From assembly GCA_022605955.1 (NCBI GenBank), contig JAKCOZ010000015.1:3725287-3789286 (forward strand): 64,000 nucleotides of DNA. The letters are read 5' to 3'. Below, piece by piece: positions 21,196 to 32,339 of this stretch. The notes below the pieces were generated by a model, which was not told where the DNA came from, did no database searches, and saw only the letters and a list, made by a program, of their open reading frames with translations. Within the stretch, counting starts at the first letter, position 1; every line of letters begins with the position of its first letter. Source of the DNA: Rallus limicola (lineage: Eukaryota > Chordata > Aves > Gruiformes > Rallidae). A program made the translations under genes and the position numbers.

Positions 21196-21987
21196 AATGT
21201 GCTCTTCTTTTATTCTCCTCAGTGATGTAGGTGCATTAGTCTGTGACTTCTGGGTGAATTCCTGGCACTGGGGAGAAGACTACTCCTTTTCCCCATGAGA
21301 ACCAGCCTCAGTGTACCTCAATGCCTGTCCCCCTACTCTGTCCATGGACTGTCTGCTGCAATTAAATCTCAGGTAGTAATTTGAATCAAAAGGAAATAGG
21401 CAAATGTTGGCCAGGTGGTGTGTGAGAAACTGCAATACTACTAGCCAGTGTACCTATCACTAACTACATTAAGCAAGGGTTTTAAAAGTGGGTTACCTCA
21501 CCTCAGAGATGACGAAAAACACCCAAATCTTTCTGTCCACTCTCACCAAACCCACTTACAAACAGTTTAATGTTTGGTTGGTTTGGTATGGAAGTTTTAT
21601 GTGCCCCCTATATCGTAGTTTGGTCTGCAGTAATCAGAATTCACATCCAAAATTCTCTTTGATCTGGTATCCTTACTGGCATTTTCTGCAGGAAATTAGG
21701 AAAGCACACAGACCAAACTGGCACTTGTGCTCTTTAAGTTGGTCTCTCCAATTTTATATAAGCAGCACTTACACAATTTATGCTATTTAACCAATTCAGA
21801 GGACTATCCAAAGTGTAAACCCCACATCTTTAATCAGTATAAAGCCAGTTATGACTTCAGGGAGAAAAAAACAAACCAAACCGAAGAAAGTATCACTGTC
21901 TTGGTGGCTTATGTTCTACTGGCTGCCAGATTTTAATTCAAGCCTTGTTCTGCATTCTGAAGAAAATGAGGCTTCAGCAAGCTTGGG

Positions 21988-22070
21988 AATCATAGAATAA
22001 TAGAACCATAGAATGGTATGGGTTGGAAGGGACCCCAAGGATCATAAAGTTCCAACCCCTCTGCCACAGG
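21988..22070 (-). mobile_element. CR1 LINE 3' end, short fragment
   Basis: ATCATAGAATAATAGAACCA, then GGGTTGGAAGGGACCCCAAG and CCAACCCCTCTGCCACAGG: a typical reversed CR1 tail and 3' end. Confidence 0.85.
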
Positions 22071-22465
22071 GAATCTGGCCCTGTAGTTCCAACAGTAGCT
22101 TGAGACATATGTAAGATAGAATCTATGCTCTGCTTTGCTATCATCTCTGTGACGCTCCCTTTCCCTGGAAGCATGTCAGCTGTGCCCTATTTTTTGTCTG
22201 GTCACCAAGGCTCTAACGTAGTAGTCCTAATAAAAGCAACACAGTAGGTGCAGGGACTGCAGGCTCATCCTTGCTCAGCAGTGCAATAGCTTCTTGGAAG
22301 CAAGCAGAGGTGCAAAATATAACTAACTACCTTTCCTATCAAAATCAGCAGGAGAAGGCAAAGCTATAGTGTCATCCTGCTTAATGCGAATGAGTCCTGG
22401 TGCAGTACACTGCTGCAGTGGTTTGATCAGTACTGCTATCTCTGTCTTAGGAAACTGAAGAAGCT
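22071..22465. other. Short intergenic gap between CR1 pieces
   Basis: No named feature; the right part may contain diverged upstream CR1 sequence. Confidence 0.4.
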
Positions 22466-23318
22466 GAAGGCATTAGACACCCAGAGGGACCTCAACAGGC
22501 TGGAGCGGTGAGCCTGTGCAAACCAGGTGAAGTTCAACAAGGCCAAGTGCAAGGTCCTGCACATGGGTTGCGGAAATCCCCAGTACAGCCACAGGCTGAG
22601 TGGAGAATGGATGGATAACGGCCCTGAGGAGAAGGGCTTGGGGGTGTTGATGTAGGAGAAGCTCAACATGAGCCAGCAATGTGTGCTTGCAGCCCAGAAA
22701 GCCAACCGTGTCTTGGACTGCTTCATAAAAAGCATGACCAGCAGGGACTGTGCCCCTCTGCTCTGGTGAGACACCCCCTTCCCCGCAGTACTGCATCCTG
22801 CTTGGGGCTCCTCAGTACAAGACAGACATGGACCTGTTGGAGTGAGTCCAGAGGAGGTCAAGAAGATGATCAGAAAGCTGGAGCGCCTCTGCTCTGGAGA
22901 TGGGCTGAAAGAGATGGGGACTATTCAGCCTTGAGAAGAGAAGAATCTGGGGAGATCCTATAGCAACCTTCCAGTAGCTGAAGGGGCTACAGTAGCTGAA
23001 GGGGCTACAGGAAAACTGGAGAGGGGCTGGTTACGAGTTACAGGGGCAGGGAGTGACAGGACAAGGGGGAAGAGCAGATTTATATTAGATATTAGAAAGA
23101 AATTATTCCTTGTGAGGGTGATGGGGCACTGGCACAGGTTGCCCAGAGAAGCTGTGGCTGCTCCTGGATCCCTGGAAGGGTTCAAGGTCAGGTTGGATGG
23201 GAATTTGGGCAACCTGAGCTAGTTGAGGGTGTCCCTGCCTATGGCAGGGGGTGGGACTGAGTGGGCTTTGAGGTCCCTTTTAACACAAACCAGCCTGAGA
23301 TTCTGTGATTCTATGATT
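22466..23318 (+). mobile_element. CR1 LINE 3' fragment, about 850 bp, diverged
   Basis: The CR1 order is intact: AGGGACCTCAACAGGCTGGA, GTGAAGTTCAACAAGGCCAA, the GAGGAGAAGGGCTTGGGGGT block, the GAAGAGAAGAATCTGGGGAG block, and a 3' end GAGATTCTGTGATTCTATG. Stops interrupt ORF2 (for example GTTGATGTAGGAG). An exact 18-bp tandem duplication lies at 22973-23008. Older than the 4.6, 11 and 30 kb copies. Confidence 0.92.
22973..23008. repeat. Exact 18-bp tandem duplication inside CR1
   Basis: AGTAGCTGAAGGGGCTAC occurs twice in a row, 22973-22990 and 22991-23008. This is replication slippage after insertion. Confidence 0.95.
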
Positions 23319-23395
23319 GAAGATAGGGGATTAGTCCAAGATGCACTGGGATTCCATTTCAGAGGCATGTTAGATTAAGAGAGTTTCCAGAAACT
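23264..23395 (+). repeat. Arm 2 of a CR1-plus-flank inverted duplication
   Basis: The last ~55 bp of the 22466-23318 CR1 plus ~77 bp of its 3' flank (through AGAGAGTTTCCAGAAACT). It is the inverted partner of 21056-21195. Because the match runs through non-CR1 flank, two independent CR1 insertions cannot explain it. Confidence 0.88.
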
Positions 23396-24734
23396 GGTCC
23401 TTTGGCCAGCTCACATCTCATTCTTCCCGTTCCTCCACCACAAAATAATGAGGTGAAAAATAACCCTTGAAAATCTCAGAGTGGCCATCATGAATGAAAA
23501 AACAATTAGAAGCATTATCTGGAAGAAACAAAATAATATCTGCCTGTTCAATAAGAAGTCCAGAACATGGCTCTTTTTGAAGGGCATGGTTAGGACTGTC
23601 CAAGGATGCCATTCAATCCACCTATGTCATGCTATGGTTTATTGGCCTTTGTTGTTTTCCCTATAGCATCTGCCTCTTGTACTATCTGTCTTCTGTTTTC
23701 TCATCATCAGAATAAATTATTTTGGTGATTTAATGTCCTGTAATCCTCAGATCCAATCCCTCTGAAAGAATACTGTGTGCCTAAATAAAATACAAATATC
23801 TATTACTGGTAGCAATGCCTACAGTTAGAGTTGCTCAACTCTTTCTCACATAGCACACCGGGGATGGGAATATGTCTTTTGCTATCTCCAGGAAAAAAAT
23901 GTAGTCCGGTAATAGGAGGGACCAGAGCTAAAGTGGAGAGCTAAAGGGTGGGAGAAAGAGCCCCAGGAACATCTGGAAGTGCAGAGGGAAGAAGTCAGAT
24001 TATGGGATAAGTAGATGGCAGAAGATGAGGTGTGTAAGGTCAAAAGAAGGCTCAGAGAGAAAGCAAGCCCAAGCTGACTACAAACTAAAAGGAAGATGGA
24101 AATTTGGAAAGTGAGTTGGAAGTGATGGGATTTTTCTTGTTGATGGAATGAGTGAAAAAGGAGATAGGGAGAAAAGCTGGGATAGAGTGGAGAGTTCAAG
24201 AGGAGAGAGAACTGACTGAGAGTGAACTATAACACAGACCTGAAACTGAACTCATCCCTCCTGCATCACCCATTGTCAGCCAGGATTGTGAAATTTCCTG
24301 GCAGTGTGCATCTGATTATCTCTTTATTCTGCATCCTTTAATGTCAGGAACATATGACATATAGCAGTATAACAAGGTACCCTGTTAGCTCAGGTGATAG
24401 AAGTCTGTGCTACATATCTGAAAAAAGCAATGTCAAACTCTTGATGCAAGAACTGCTACAAGCCTTGCTCCACCGTGGATCTGAACACCAAAACCTTGCT
24501 GACTGGGGAAAACCATCTCTCTGTTCTAATGAAGACCATTACACCAGAAAGGATTTTCAAGACTGTTAATGTTGCAGCTCCACTGATCATGAAGGTGTAT
24601 GCCCATCAGGACCCAAGAGTGAAAAAAAGGGAAAAAGTTTGTTCAAGGGACTTTGCAGCTGGGACTGGAATGTGTGCACGTGCCCATAAAACTAGAGTTT
24701 AGAAGGCACGGGTGCTTTTTTTTTAGGTCTGCCA
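23396..24734. other. Intergenic stretch with purine-rich segment
   Basis: No gene. The segment 23890-24215 is purine-rich on the plus strand (GGGAGAAAG-type words). Otherwise unremarkable. Confidence 0.5.
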
Positions 24735-24855
24735 AAGGAACGGTATGACCTTGGGCAAACTATTAACCTCTCCACACCTCAACTTCCCCATCTATATAAA
24801 AGAATGAGGATGACATATTTTGTACCTGACAGGTTTGTAGATCACTAATACCTAT
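24735..24855 (+). mobile_element. MIR SINE fossil
   Basis: GGTATGACCTTGGGCAAACT, 'ATTAACCTCTCCACACCTCA' and 'ACTTCCCCATCTATATAAAA' follow the MIR core (TGTGACCTTGGGCAAGT-ACTTAACCTCTCTGTGCCTCAGTTTCCCCATCTGTAAAA) almost word for word. The clearest MIR copy in the window. Confidence 0.75.
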
Positions 24856-27389
24856 GAGATATACCCAAGGGGAGCTCGTATTAACCAGCTAGTTCTGCAT
24901 CTCCAGGCAGGAGAGCTGCGGTCTCCATTTTATGCGCCACCCAATGCAGTCAGAATTATGGTCAGAAGTCAGCTCCTGTGGTCCATTAATATACACCCTG
25001 GCATCTCTCAATGCTGCATTGAAGAACTAATCTGCCTCCAGTCCTGGCTAATTGGAAAAGGTGGGGTTTTTTTCCTCTATGTTATGTGGATTTCCAAAGT
25101 TAAATCTTGAGTGATAGACAGTGCTGTCACAGCAGCATTAAGTGTTTAGAGAGTGATTATTCTTGAAAGACTTTCATTTTTCAAACTTCTGCTTTCAGAA
25201 AAAGCTGTGGAAATAAATGAGAACACCAAGGGCTAAACAACACTTTGAGCTTTACAACAATGATCTCCAGAAAGGGGATGCAATAGCCCAAAGGCTTGCC
25301 TATTGCATTTACAATTACAAGAATCTGCAGGTTTCCTCATATCACTGTTGGCATTTAGGGGCTTGCATCATGTAAAATCCTGTTCAGAACAGTCAACCTG
25401 CTCCAGAGAGGAATCACTCTCAAAACGTCAATAAACTTTTTTGTAACCTTTCTATCTAATAAAAAAAGAGACAGCTTCAATTAGTGAGGAATAGCCCATA
25501 GAAATTAGATTATTTTTAAAAAATTCCAGCAATGTTAAGAGATATTTTTAGGAAATGAACAGCTGTCACTTTGGCAACATTTGTAGCCTTTTTTTTTTTC
25601 CCCAATTTTGATACCTGGTCACTTACTCTGTACGGGTCAAACCCACTCTCATCATTTCTTGCTACAGCTAACAGAAGCTATGCCTGCTGAGAAGATAAAT
25701 AAGGAATATTCAGTATTTATGATCCCACTGCCACCAGCAGCTAAACAGCCTGTTATGTGGAAGCTGGAACTTGCCCCATACAGTCTGGATGTTACAGATC
25801 CCTGGATGAGTGTAAGTGGGAGCATCTCTGTGGAAGGGCAGGAGAGCAATTCACCTCATCGCCTAGCTGGAGGATATCAGCAGGCTGTGCCCTGGTGATA
25901 CATGAACTGAGTGGTCAGTCCTGCCAGTGTGCCTACCAAGGTGAGCTGTTAGGAGATTAAACCCTAAACCTTGTTATCAGCAGAGGCAGAAAAGAAGGTA
26001 CTTCCCTAGCAGCAGCACAGCTTTGACATATCTTACTCTCCTCTTCCACTCTCCTGGCCTCCCATTAGTACCAGGGCTTGAACACTTCCTTTCCTCTTAT
26101 TCCCAAAAGGAATATTTAACTTGCCTTTTAGCAAAAAGGTTTTATTATTAATATTATTATTATATACAGATTTATCAGTGAAACTCTTCAGGGGGAAAGC
26201 TTTTGTCATCCGTGAAAGTGCAGCACAAAGAAACCTGCCCTTATCTTACTAATTACTCCAGTGCCTCCCCAAATCCTATCAAGCTGCTTGTTATTAATCA
26301 GTTAGAACAGTGTTGCCTGTATGGCAGTATAACATATGCCAGGATGAGATCTGTTTACAGAACTCCAGCTTTGGCAATGAGCAGGGAGATGCTGATGCCA
26401 AGAGAAGCAGTCTTGCTGCAGTCTATCAGGCGGATCAGGGGCCAGCAGACACGTGAGATTTCAGGTGTTGCATCCAGAGGGCTGTGGGTGCCATGCCTAT
26501 CTACTTTTCCCACACTGTCCCTAAAATAATAGCAGATTTTGAGTTAGCCTTGAGCCCAGAAGAAAAATGGTTGGGATATAACTAGCTAGAGTATCTCAAA
26601 CTCTGTGATGCATATCTGATGCCCCATGAGAAAAAAGTTCTTTTACCCTTCTACCTGCCCACTGATTTTATAGCTGCATCCCAGCAGCACAGAGGAACGG
26701 AGAAAATCTTATCACAAAGCTGTTTTACTGTCACCACCCTGATGTTTCTCTGTCACAATATATGGATTATATATATGGAGCAAAAGTTACTGTGTCAATC
26801 CTATCCAACCAGCATCATCTCTGGTGGAGGATGAGAAATTTGCTAAGAAACTAATGGATCCAAGCCCAGAGGTACTAGCACCTAATGCAGTGACCACTGG
26901 CATGCTCCCTCTTTTCAGAGGTGTGCAAGCTCCTCTTGAAAGGGTTAGCACCAGAATCTGGATTTAGCTTTTCAGGTCAATTCCTGCTTGTGAGAATTTT
27001 ACCCCAAAAGAGGCTGCTACAATGAAGGCAGAGAGCAAAGCAAATCTGCAGCACTACTTTAAAAGACAGATGTCCACTGAGGTAAAAGCTGCATAGGTTG
27101 ATGAAAAAAATGGGACAATAAAGTTTTGCTAGAAAGTGATTGTGATTTTTGCCAAATGTAGAATAAAAAGTCTAGAACAAAAACTTCTTCTTTGGGGTGG
27201 GGGTAAGGAAACATATCTAATAAACAAGAGAAGTATCACATGATCTTTCTTCTAAGATATCCTTCTACTTTCTGGCAATTGACAACTCAGAGTGAAGAGG
27301 CAGCTGAACCCATCTCGCCTCCCACTTGAGAATGTCAAAGCATTTTGTTAACAGTGGCAGGTCAAGTTTCACAGCCAGGCTGAAAACCA
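24856..27389. other. Intergenic stretch, nothing recognised
   Basis: AT-leaning unique sequence. An ATT-rich tract lies at 26140-26162. No gene-like frame. Confidence 0.5.
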
Positions 27390-27515
27390 GCAGATTATTA
27401 TTATTGCTATTTACTGGTCATGAAACAGAGACAGAGAGATGAAAGAACTTGCCTGCAGTCCATTAGTAGCAACACTGAGAAGAGAATCCATGAAATCTGG
27501 CTGATCATCTGGTTT
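27390..27515 (-). mobile_element. MIR fossil
   Basis: ATTATTATTGCTATTTACTG, GTCATGAAACAGAGACAGAG, then 'GATGAAAGAACTTGCCTGCA' match the reverse complement of the MIR 3' half. Confidence 0.6.
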
Positions 27516-28669
27516 GTGCATCATCCTATTTTCTCTCCCCAAAAGGCAATGCACTGTTCATGGTATACTACATTCAGTAAATACTCTTCAAGCAATAGTA
27601 CACAGTAATCTCACCATAGTGTTTTTCCTTCTTTTCATTGATGATCAACATGTAATATTGCCTCTTTCCTTGTACACATTGCTCCTTTCCCATTTGAGGT
27701 TTCGGTCTGGAAAGATACTTTTTTGTAAGAGAACATGGAAGCAATTCTGCTGACTTCCCCTATAAGCTGGTCTGAGGCTTTTGCAATGAAGAAAGAATGC
27801 TGGCTACATATATAGGATTATCCTCTATTCAAGATGTGCTGTGGGATCTCAAATATCTCTCAGGAGAGGACAGAGGGAGAACAGATGGGACTTCAGTTTA
27901 GCCTTTATCCCAATAGCAGCGTTCAGTCAGGCAGCATGGCAGAGCCTGAGCCCCAACCCTAGCTTACTAAAACCTAAGCTGACCTTCTATCCAAGGAGTA
28001 CGAGCACTGTTGAGTCAGCTGTACAACAATGCAGAGGAAGATGGCAATGGCTCATAAATCTGTTTTGTATTTTAGCATGCCATTAATCTACTCATAATTA
28101 GGACAAAGCACAGGATGAAACCCTAGGCAGCACTGACGCTGACCTTATTACCTGTGGATTGATTCTCCTCTCACTTGTGCTGGCGTTACATCAGCGATGT
28201 GCCGGTGTTCCTCCACTTTGCTTTGCTGCAGTGAGGATATGAATCTGGCCCAGAGCTCTAATATCTGTTCTAATTTAATTCGTGTTTCTGTCTCCACATG
28301 GGAATTCTCATCTAGAGGCAGCCCCCTTTGGGCCCTGTGCTATTTCCAAATATAGGACCTTTTCCCATTTGTGTTGGCTTTGGTGGGAAGCCCACCTTAC
28401 TCTAGTTCATTCACATGACCATGTTTTAAGATTAGATTTAAGATGTTTCTCTCCTCTGCCTACAGTCCATTTTGAGCACATTGCATGTTTTATTATTTCG
28501 TGTAGTTTTCTTGCACATAAATCAATATATAATGAAGCCATGCACTTTTACACTTGCCAAGGCACTGTGCAGACATTAACTCTCCTAGACCCCTGGGAGG
28601 TGAGTAAAATAAAGAGTGTTAATAGCCTTTCTATCTAGGTCTTTCCAGTGCATTCTGCAGCAGAGCAGG
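27516..28669. other. Intergenic stretch, nothing recognised
   Basis: No gene or named repeat seen. Confidence 0.5.
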
Positions 28670-28905
28670 GCCGTGTCAGATTTTACAAACAGACAAAATG
28701 AGGCTGGGAAACTAAGAGGTGAACTCTGCTAGGACAAGGAAGAATATGACCCAGAGAAATCAGCATGTGCTTAACTGCTGCTGAAATGTGCAGAGAACCC
28801 ACGCCTACTTGTAGCTGTAGTGATTTGCACAAGGTAGTGCAACAGAATGGGCCAAAGAGTTGGAATCACAGAGAACCTGGCTCTCAGCTCCAAGGGCAAT
28901 TCAGC
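28670..28905 (-). mobile_element. MIR-like fossil, possibly two pieces
   Basis: ACAAAATGAGGCTGGGAAAC and, further on, GTGATTTGCACAAGGTAGTG with 'AACCTGGCTCTCAGCTCCAA' fit the order of a reversed MIR/CORE-SINE. Interrupted and diverged. Confidence 0.4.
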
Positions 28906-30036
28906 ACAGCATTGCTGTCTCAGTGGTATTCTCTTCTACACTGATGACAGGTTCACATTTAATACATGTACGTCCTTAAACTCTTAAAAAGGACAAACCT
29001 GTGAAATGAGCCATTTCCCTATTCCAGCAAATCCAAATGTCACGGGTGACACCCCAGGGCAAGACCCTTCTGTAAGTAAACACCTGGGAATGTCTGAGAA
29101 ACAAACCCATGGGGAGGAGGAACCAAAATGTCACGGTGTAACCTAAGGGTGAGCATTTGTTACAAGACCCCTCTGTGCCCAACCACAGAGAATATGGGCT
29201 TGCTAGAGCCTGAAGCTCACACAACAGCAGCTCACTGTTGTTAATTCTAGAGAACCAAGCTCAAGCCCTGCTGTGTTGGCCAGGATGGAGGCCAATCACA
29301 ACACGAGGCAAATCCTTTTAATATATTGCATATCATTGCAGTAATCCAAGACAAATCTCAGCAAAGAATATGACTTTTGGGAAAGTATTTTAGTCGCTGT
29401 GAAAATCATTCCAGTGAAGAAATGGCAAAATGCTCTTAGCAGCATTCAAGCTGCCTGTCAGCCTTCGAACGGGCACCCCCGGGCAGCAGTGTGAGGAAGC
29501 TTCAGCATCCAGGAGCATGCCAAGGAACGCTACAGTTCCTGCTGACTCCTCAGCACGAAGCCAAATGAGACTGCACAGAGCAAGACAGAGGACACAGCTA
29601 TGCAATGCAGCACCAACCCAGAGCTTACTTTTCTGTTCCAGGGGACCGACTCCCCATTTGTCACAAAATTGTTGCCTGTGTGCATATAGCACAGCTTCTT
29701 TATAACCCTTTCTGACTTCCAAAGGCTATTGGCACGTGCCAAACACGGCTGCAAGCTGTCATCCAGTTCAGCAATACACTCTCTTAAAAAACAAAAGCTG
29801 AGGTTCAAAGGACTCCCAATTACATCAGTTTAAGGAAAACATTAAGGATTCCCAGACATAATAAAATTATGAGAGGTGTCAATATCAATGCCAATTTGTT
29901 AAATAGCTTACCCCAAATCCTGCCTTAGTTTCCAAGGAAGTGCTATAAATCTAATCAGGAATTTCCATTTATGTAGCTAAGGCTGGAGAATCAGCCTCTG
30001 GTAATCCATACTGTTCTAAGGTTTTCTTTATTGCCA
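28906..30036. other. Intergenic stretch, nothing clearly recognised
   Basis: Two related words start at 29037 and 29128 (both begin ATGTCACGG and run on to AAGACCC), perhaps remnants of an unidentified repeat. The interval 29425-29600 has a few CpG but no recognisable exon. Confidence 0.4.
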
Positions 30037-30384
30037 GAAAAGAAGACTAAGGGGGGACCTGATGAATTGTTTATCAATATCTGAAGGATGGGATGCAGGG
30101 GGAAATGGGCAGCCCCTTTTCAGTGTCTGTGGGGACAGGACAAGGGGCAATGGCTGCAAGTTGGAGCAGAGGAAGTTCCCCACCATGGGGCAGAACTTTT
30201 CCCCAGTGAGGGTGAGGGAGCCCTGGGCCAGGCTGCCCAGGGGGTGTGGAGTCTCCATCTCTGGAGAGATTCCAGCCCCGTCTGGACGCCGCCCTGTGCA
30301 CTATGAGCTGGGAGCTGCTTTGGCAGGGGGTTGGACCCCAGGAGCTCTCCAGGGCCCTTCCATCCCCTGGGATTCTATGATTCT
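30037..30384 (+). mobile_element. CR1 LINE 3' fragment, young, plus strand
   Basis: Starts at AGAAAAGAAGACTAAGGGGG (ORF2 end) and runs through the 3'UTR to GGGATTCTATGATTCT. By eye it is about 96% identical to the copy at 4611-5090, in the opposite orientation, including the distinctive 3' end GGAGCTCTCCAGGGCCC. Confidence 0.93.
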
Positions 30385-30874
30385 CTTATAAAAACTGTTC
30401 AGCTGGAATAGGTGAATTGTAGTTCCTTTAAAGACACTTTCAGTATATAAGTTCAAAAACTAAAAAAAGTTTTAAGAAAATACTAAATAAGGTGCTGATT
30501 GCAAAAATTTCTGAATTAGAAGAATATTTTACACAACAGAAAGATGCAAAAGAAATCTATAATGAACAAAAAAGTAATTTAAGATTTTTCCCCAAGGAAA
30601 ATAACCCAAAGCCTATCTCTTTAAAGCAACAAATAAATTAATGGAAACAAAGACTAATATCCCTTTTTTATGTTGTTGGAAAACATCACTCCCATTCCCA
30701 CAAAACAATTTGCTTTGTAAGTAAGCCATTGTGACAAATAAAAAAGTGCTTGACACACAATCTGAGGTAGTCAGTACAGCTTTCATTTCTAATGTCTAAA
30801 CTCTTATTTATTTATTTAGAATTAAAATCCCAAACATCTTTTATAGTATTTGACACTTCTGCAAGACTTTTTGC
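30385..30874. other. AT-rich intergenic stretch
   Basis: A-rich and T-rich runs with no gene or named repeat. Confidence 0.5.
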
Positions 30875-30995
30875 CATTAAGTCTTGAAATGCCTTATGAA
30901 GGTTAGAGATTATTTTCTTTTTACAAAAAGGGAAACAAGCACACAGAGTCGATTTGTCCAGACCTACCAAGGAGACTGGGAGCAGCTACAGTTAT
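30875..30995 (-). mobile_element. Probable MIR fossil
   Basis: GATTATTTTCTTTTTACAAA, then AGGGAAACAAGCACACAGAG and GTCCAGACC correspond to the reversed MIR tail and core. Confidence 0.5.
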
Positions 30996-31644
30996 GACCC
31001 ATCCTCCTGTGTGTTCTAGACCTGATGAAATTAGCAATTCCCTGTAATTGCATTTTTATTTCCTTTTAGAGAGCACAAAGGAATATCTGGAAATTTAGTA
31101 GCAATTTTTAAAAGTGCTTTTGGGGAAAAGGAAGATTTTAGACACTCATTATGCAACTAAATTAATGCACATAGAAAACCACTCTTATGAATATAAAACA
31201 TGGCATGCACTCCACTTTCTAGGCTATTTAATATTTGCTCTGAAACTCTGAATCAAATCAAATCCCTCAACTCAGTATTGTTTACAATTTATTTCAACTT
31301 CAATTGATGAGACAACAGAGAGGTTTTCAGTTCTCTTCAGTTTACAAGTGGCTGTGCTGATGTCACTTTCAACAACACTTGATCAGGACATTTGTAGTCC
31401 TCTGCCACATCACACTCCTGATACTTTCTGAACATTGGTACCCAGCAGCCTCAACACTGAAGGGAAGCCTCAATCAGCTTCTCTGCATGTTTCAAGACCT
31501 ATATTTATCACAACAATAATTCCAGAGCTTTTCTTTACCACCTTAATTCTGTCACATCCTTAATTTAATAGCTTAACAACATCCAAAGGTTATTTGGTTA
31601 CTGAGTCGCTTTCCATACATTCATGTATGCAAGGATTATTATAT
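30996..31644. other. AT-rich intergenic stretch
   Basis: No gene or named repeat. Confidence 0.5.
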
Positions 31645-31690
31645 AGAGAGAATCACAGGATCACAGAACACCCTGAGTTGGAAGGATGAG
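31645..31690 (-). mobile_element. CR1 3' end remnant
   Basis: GAGAATCACAGGATCACAGA, then CCCTGAGTTGGAAGGATGAG is a CR1 tail with the last few bases of the 3'UTR. Only about 45 bp remain. Confidence 0.7.
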
Positions 31691-32339
31691 CTACAAATCA
31701 ATTTCACATTTCTAGGCTTAGAACATAAACTTCCCTGCAAATTAGAAACAATGTTGGGTACCTTGATAAGACAACACTGAAGCAGGAGAATACTCATCAC
31801 ATGAATTAAAATTGCTGGCATCTCAGTGACCCTTCCATGTCCCTTTGGGTCACAGAGATGGGAAACACACAATCCCTGGAACGTTCCCAGCTCACATTCT
31901 AGACATGGGGAACAGCTAACCCACATATTAGTCTCTGGGGTAATAGTAGGTATTTAATATCACGTACCAGAAGAAAACAGAAAAACATTTTACCAGGTAA
32001 AGCTGGCGGGAGAGCTGGAGTAGGTAGACGAGGTATAATTATACTCACTGGAATTTGGCCAGAACACCAGATCAAGTACACCTAACAGCCATGTTAAAAC
32101 TGTAAACAGTTGGGGATACTTTAGTTTTCTGTCTTGCCTAAATGACAGCACGATGTCTGTATGTGTAATAACATACTGATTGGATCACAGTGGCTTGCAG
32201 GAGAGTTTTAAGTATGTATTATATGTATTAGCACATACCGACCAGTATTTGAAACCAGAGCATCAGTAGAATCTACTTAACACAAATTTGCATAAATATA
32301 CATCAATTTGCATAACATTACATAAACACACGGTCATTT
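31691..32339. other. Intergenic stretch with faint old-repeat trace
   Basis: No gene. The words ACTGGAATTTGGCCAGAACA and CCAGATCAAG at 32048-32077 resemble a deeply diverged vertebrate repeat I have seen but cannot name with confidence. Confidence 0.3.

Noticed and set aside
22436..22861. A 141-codon minus-strand frame
   Set aside because: Antisense shadow of the CR1 fragment at 22466-23318.
29037..29170. A pair of direct repeats starting ATGTCACGG
   Set aside because: Similarity fades after about 10 bases; not enough to define a repeat.
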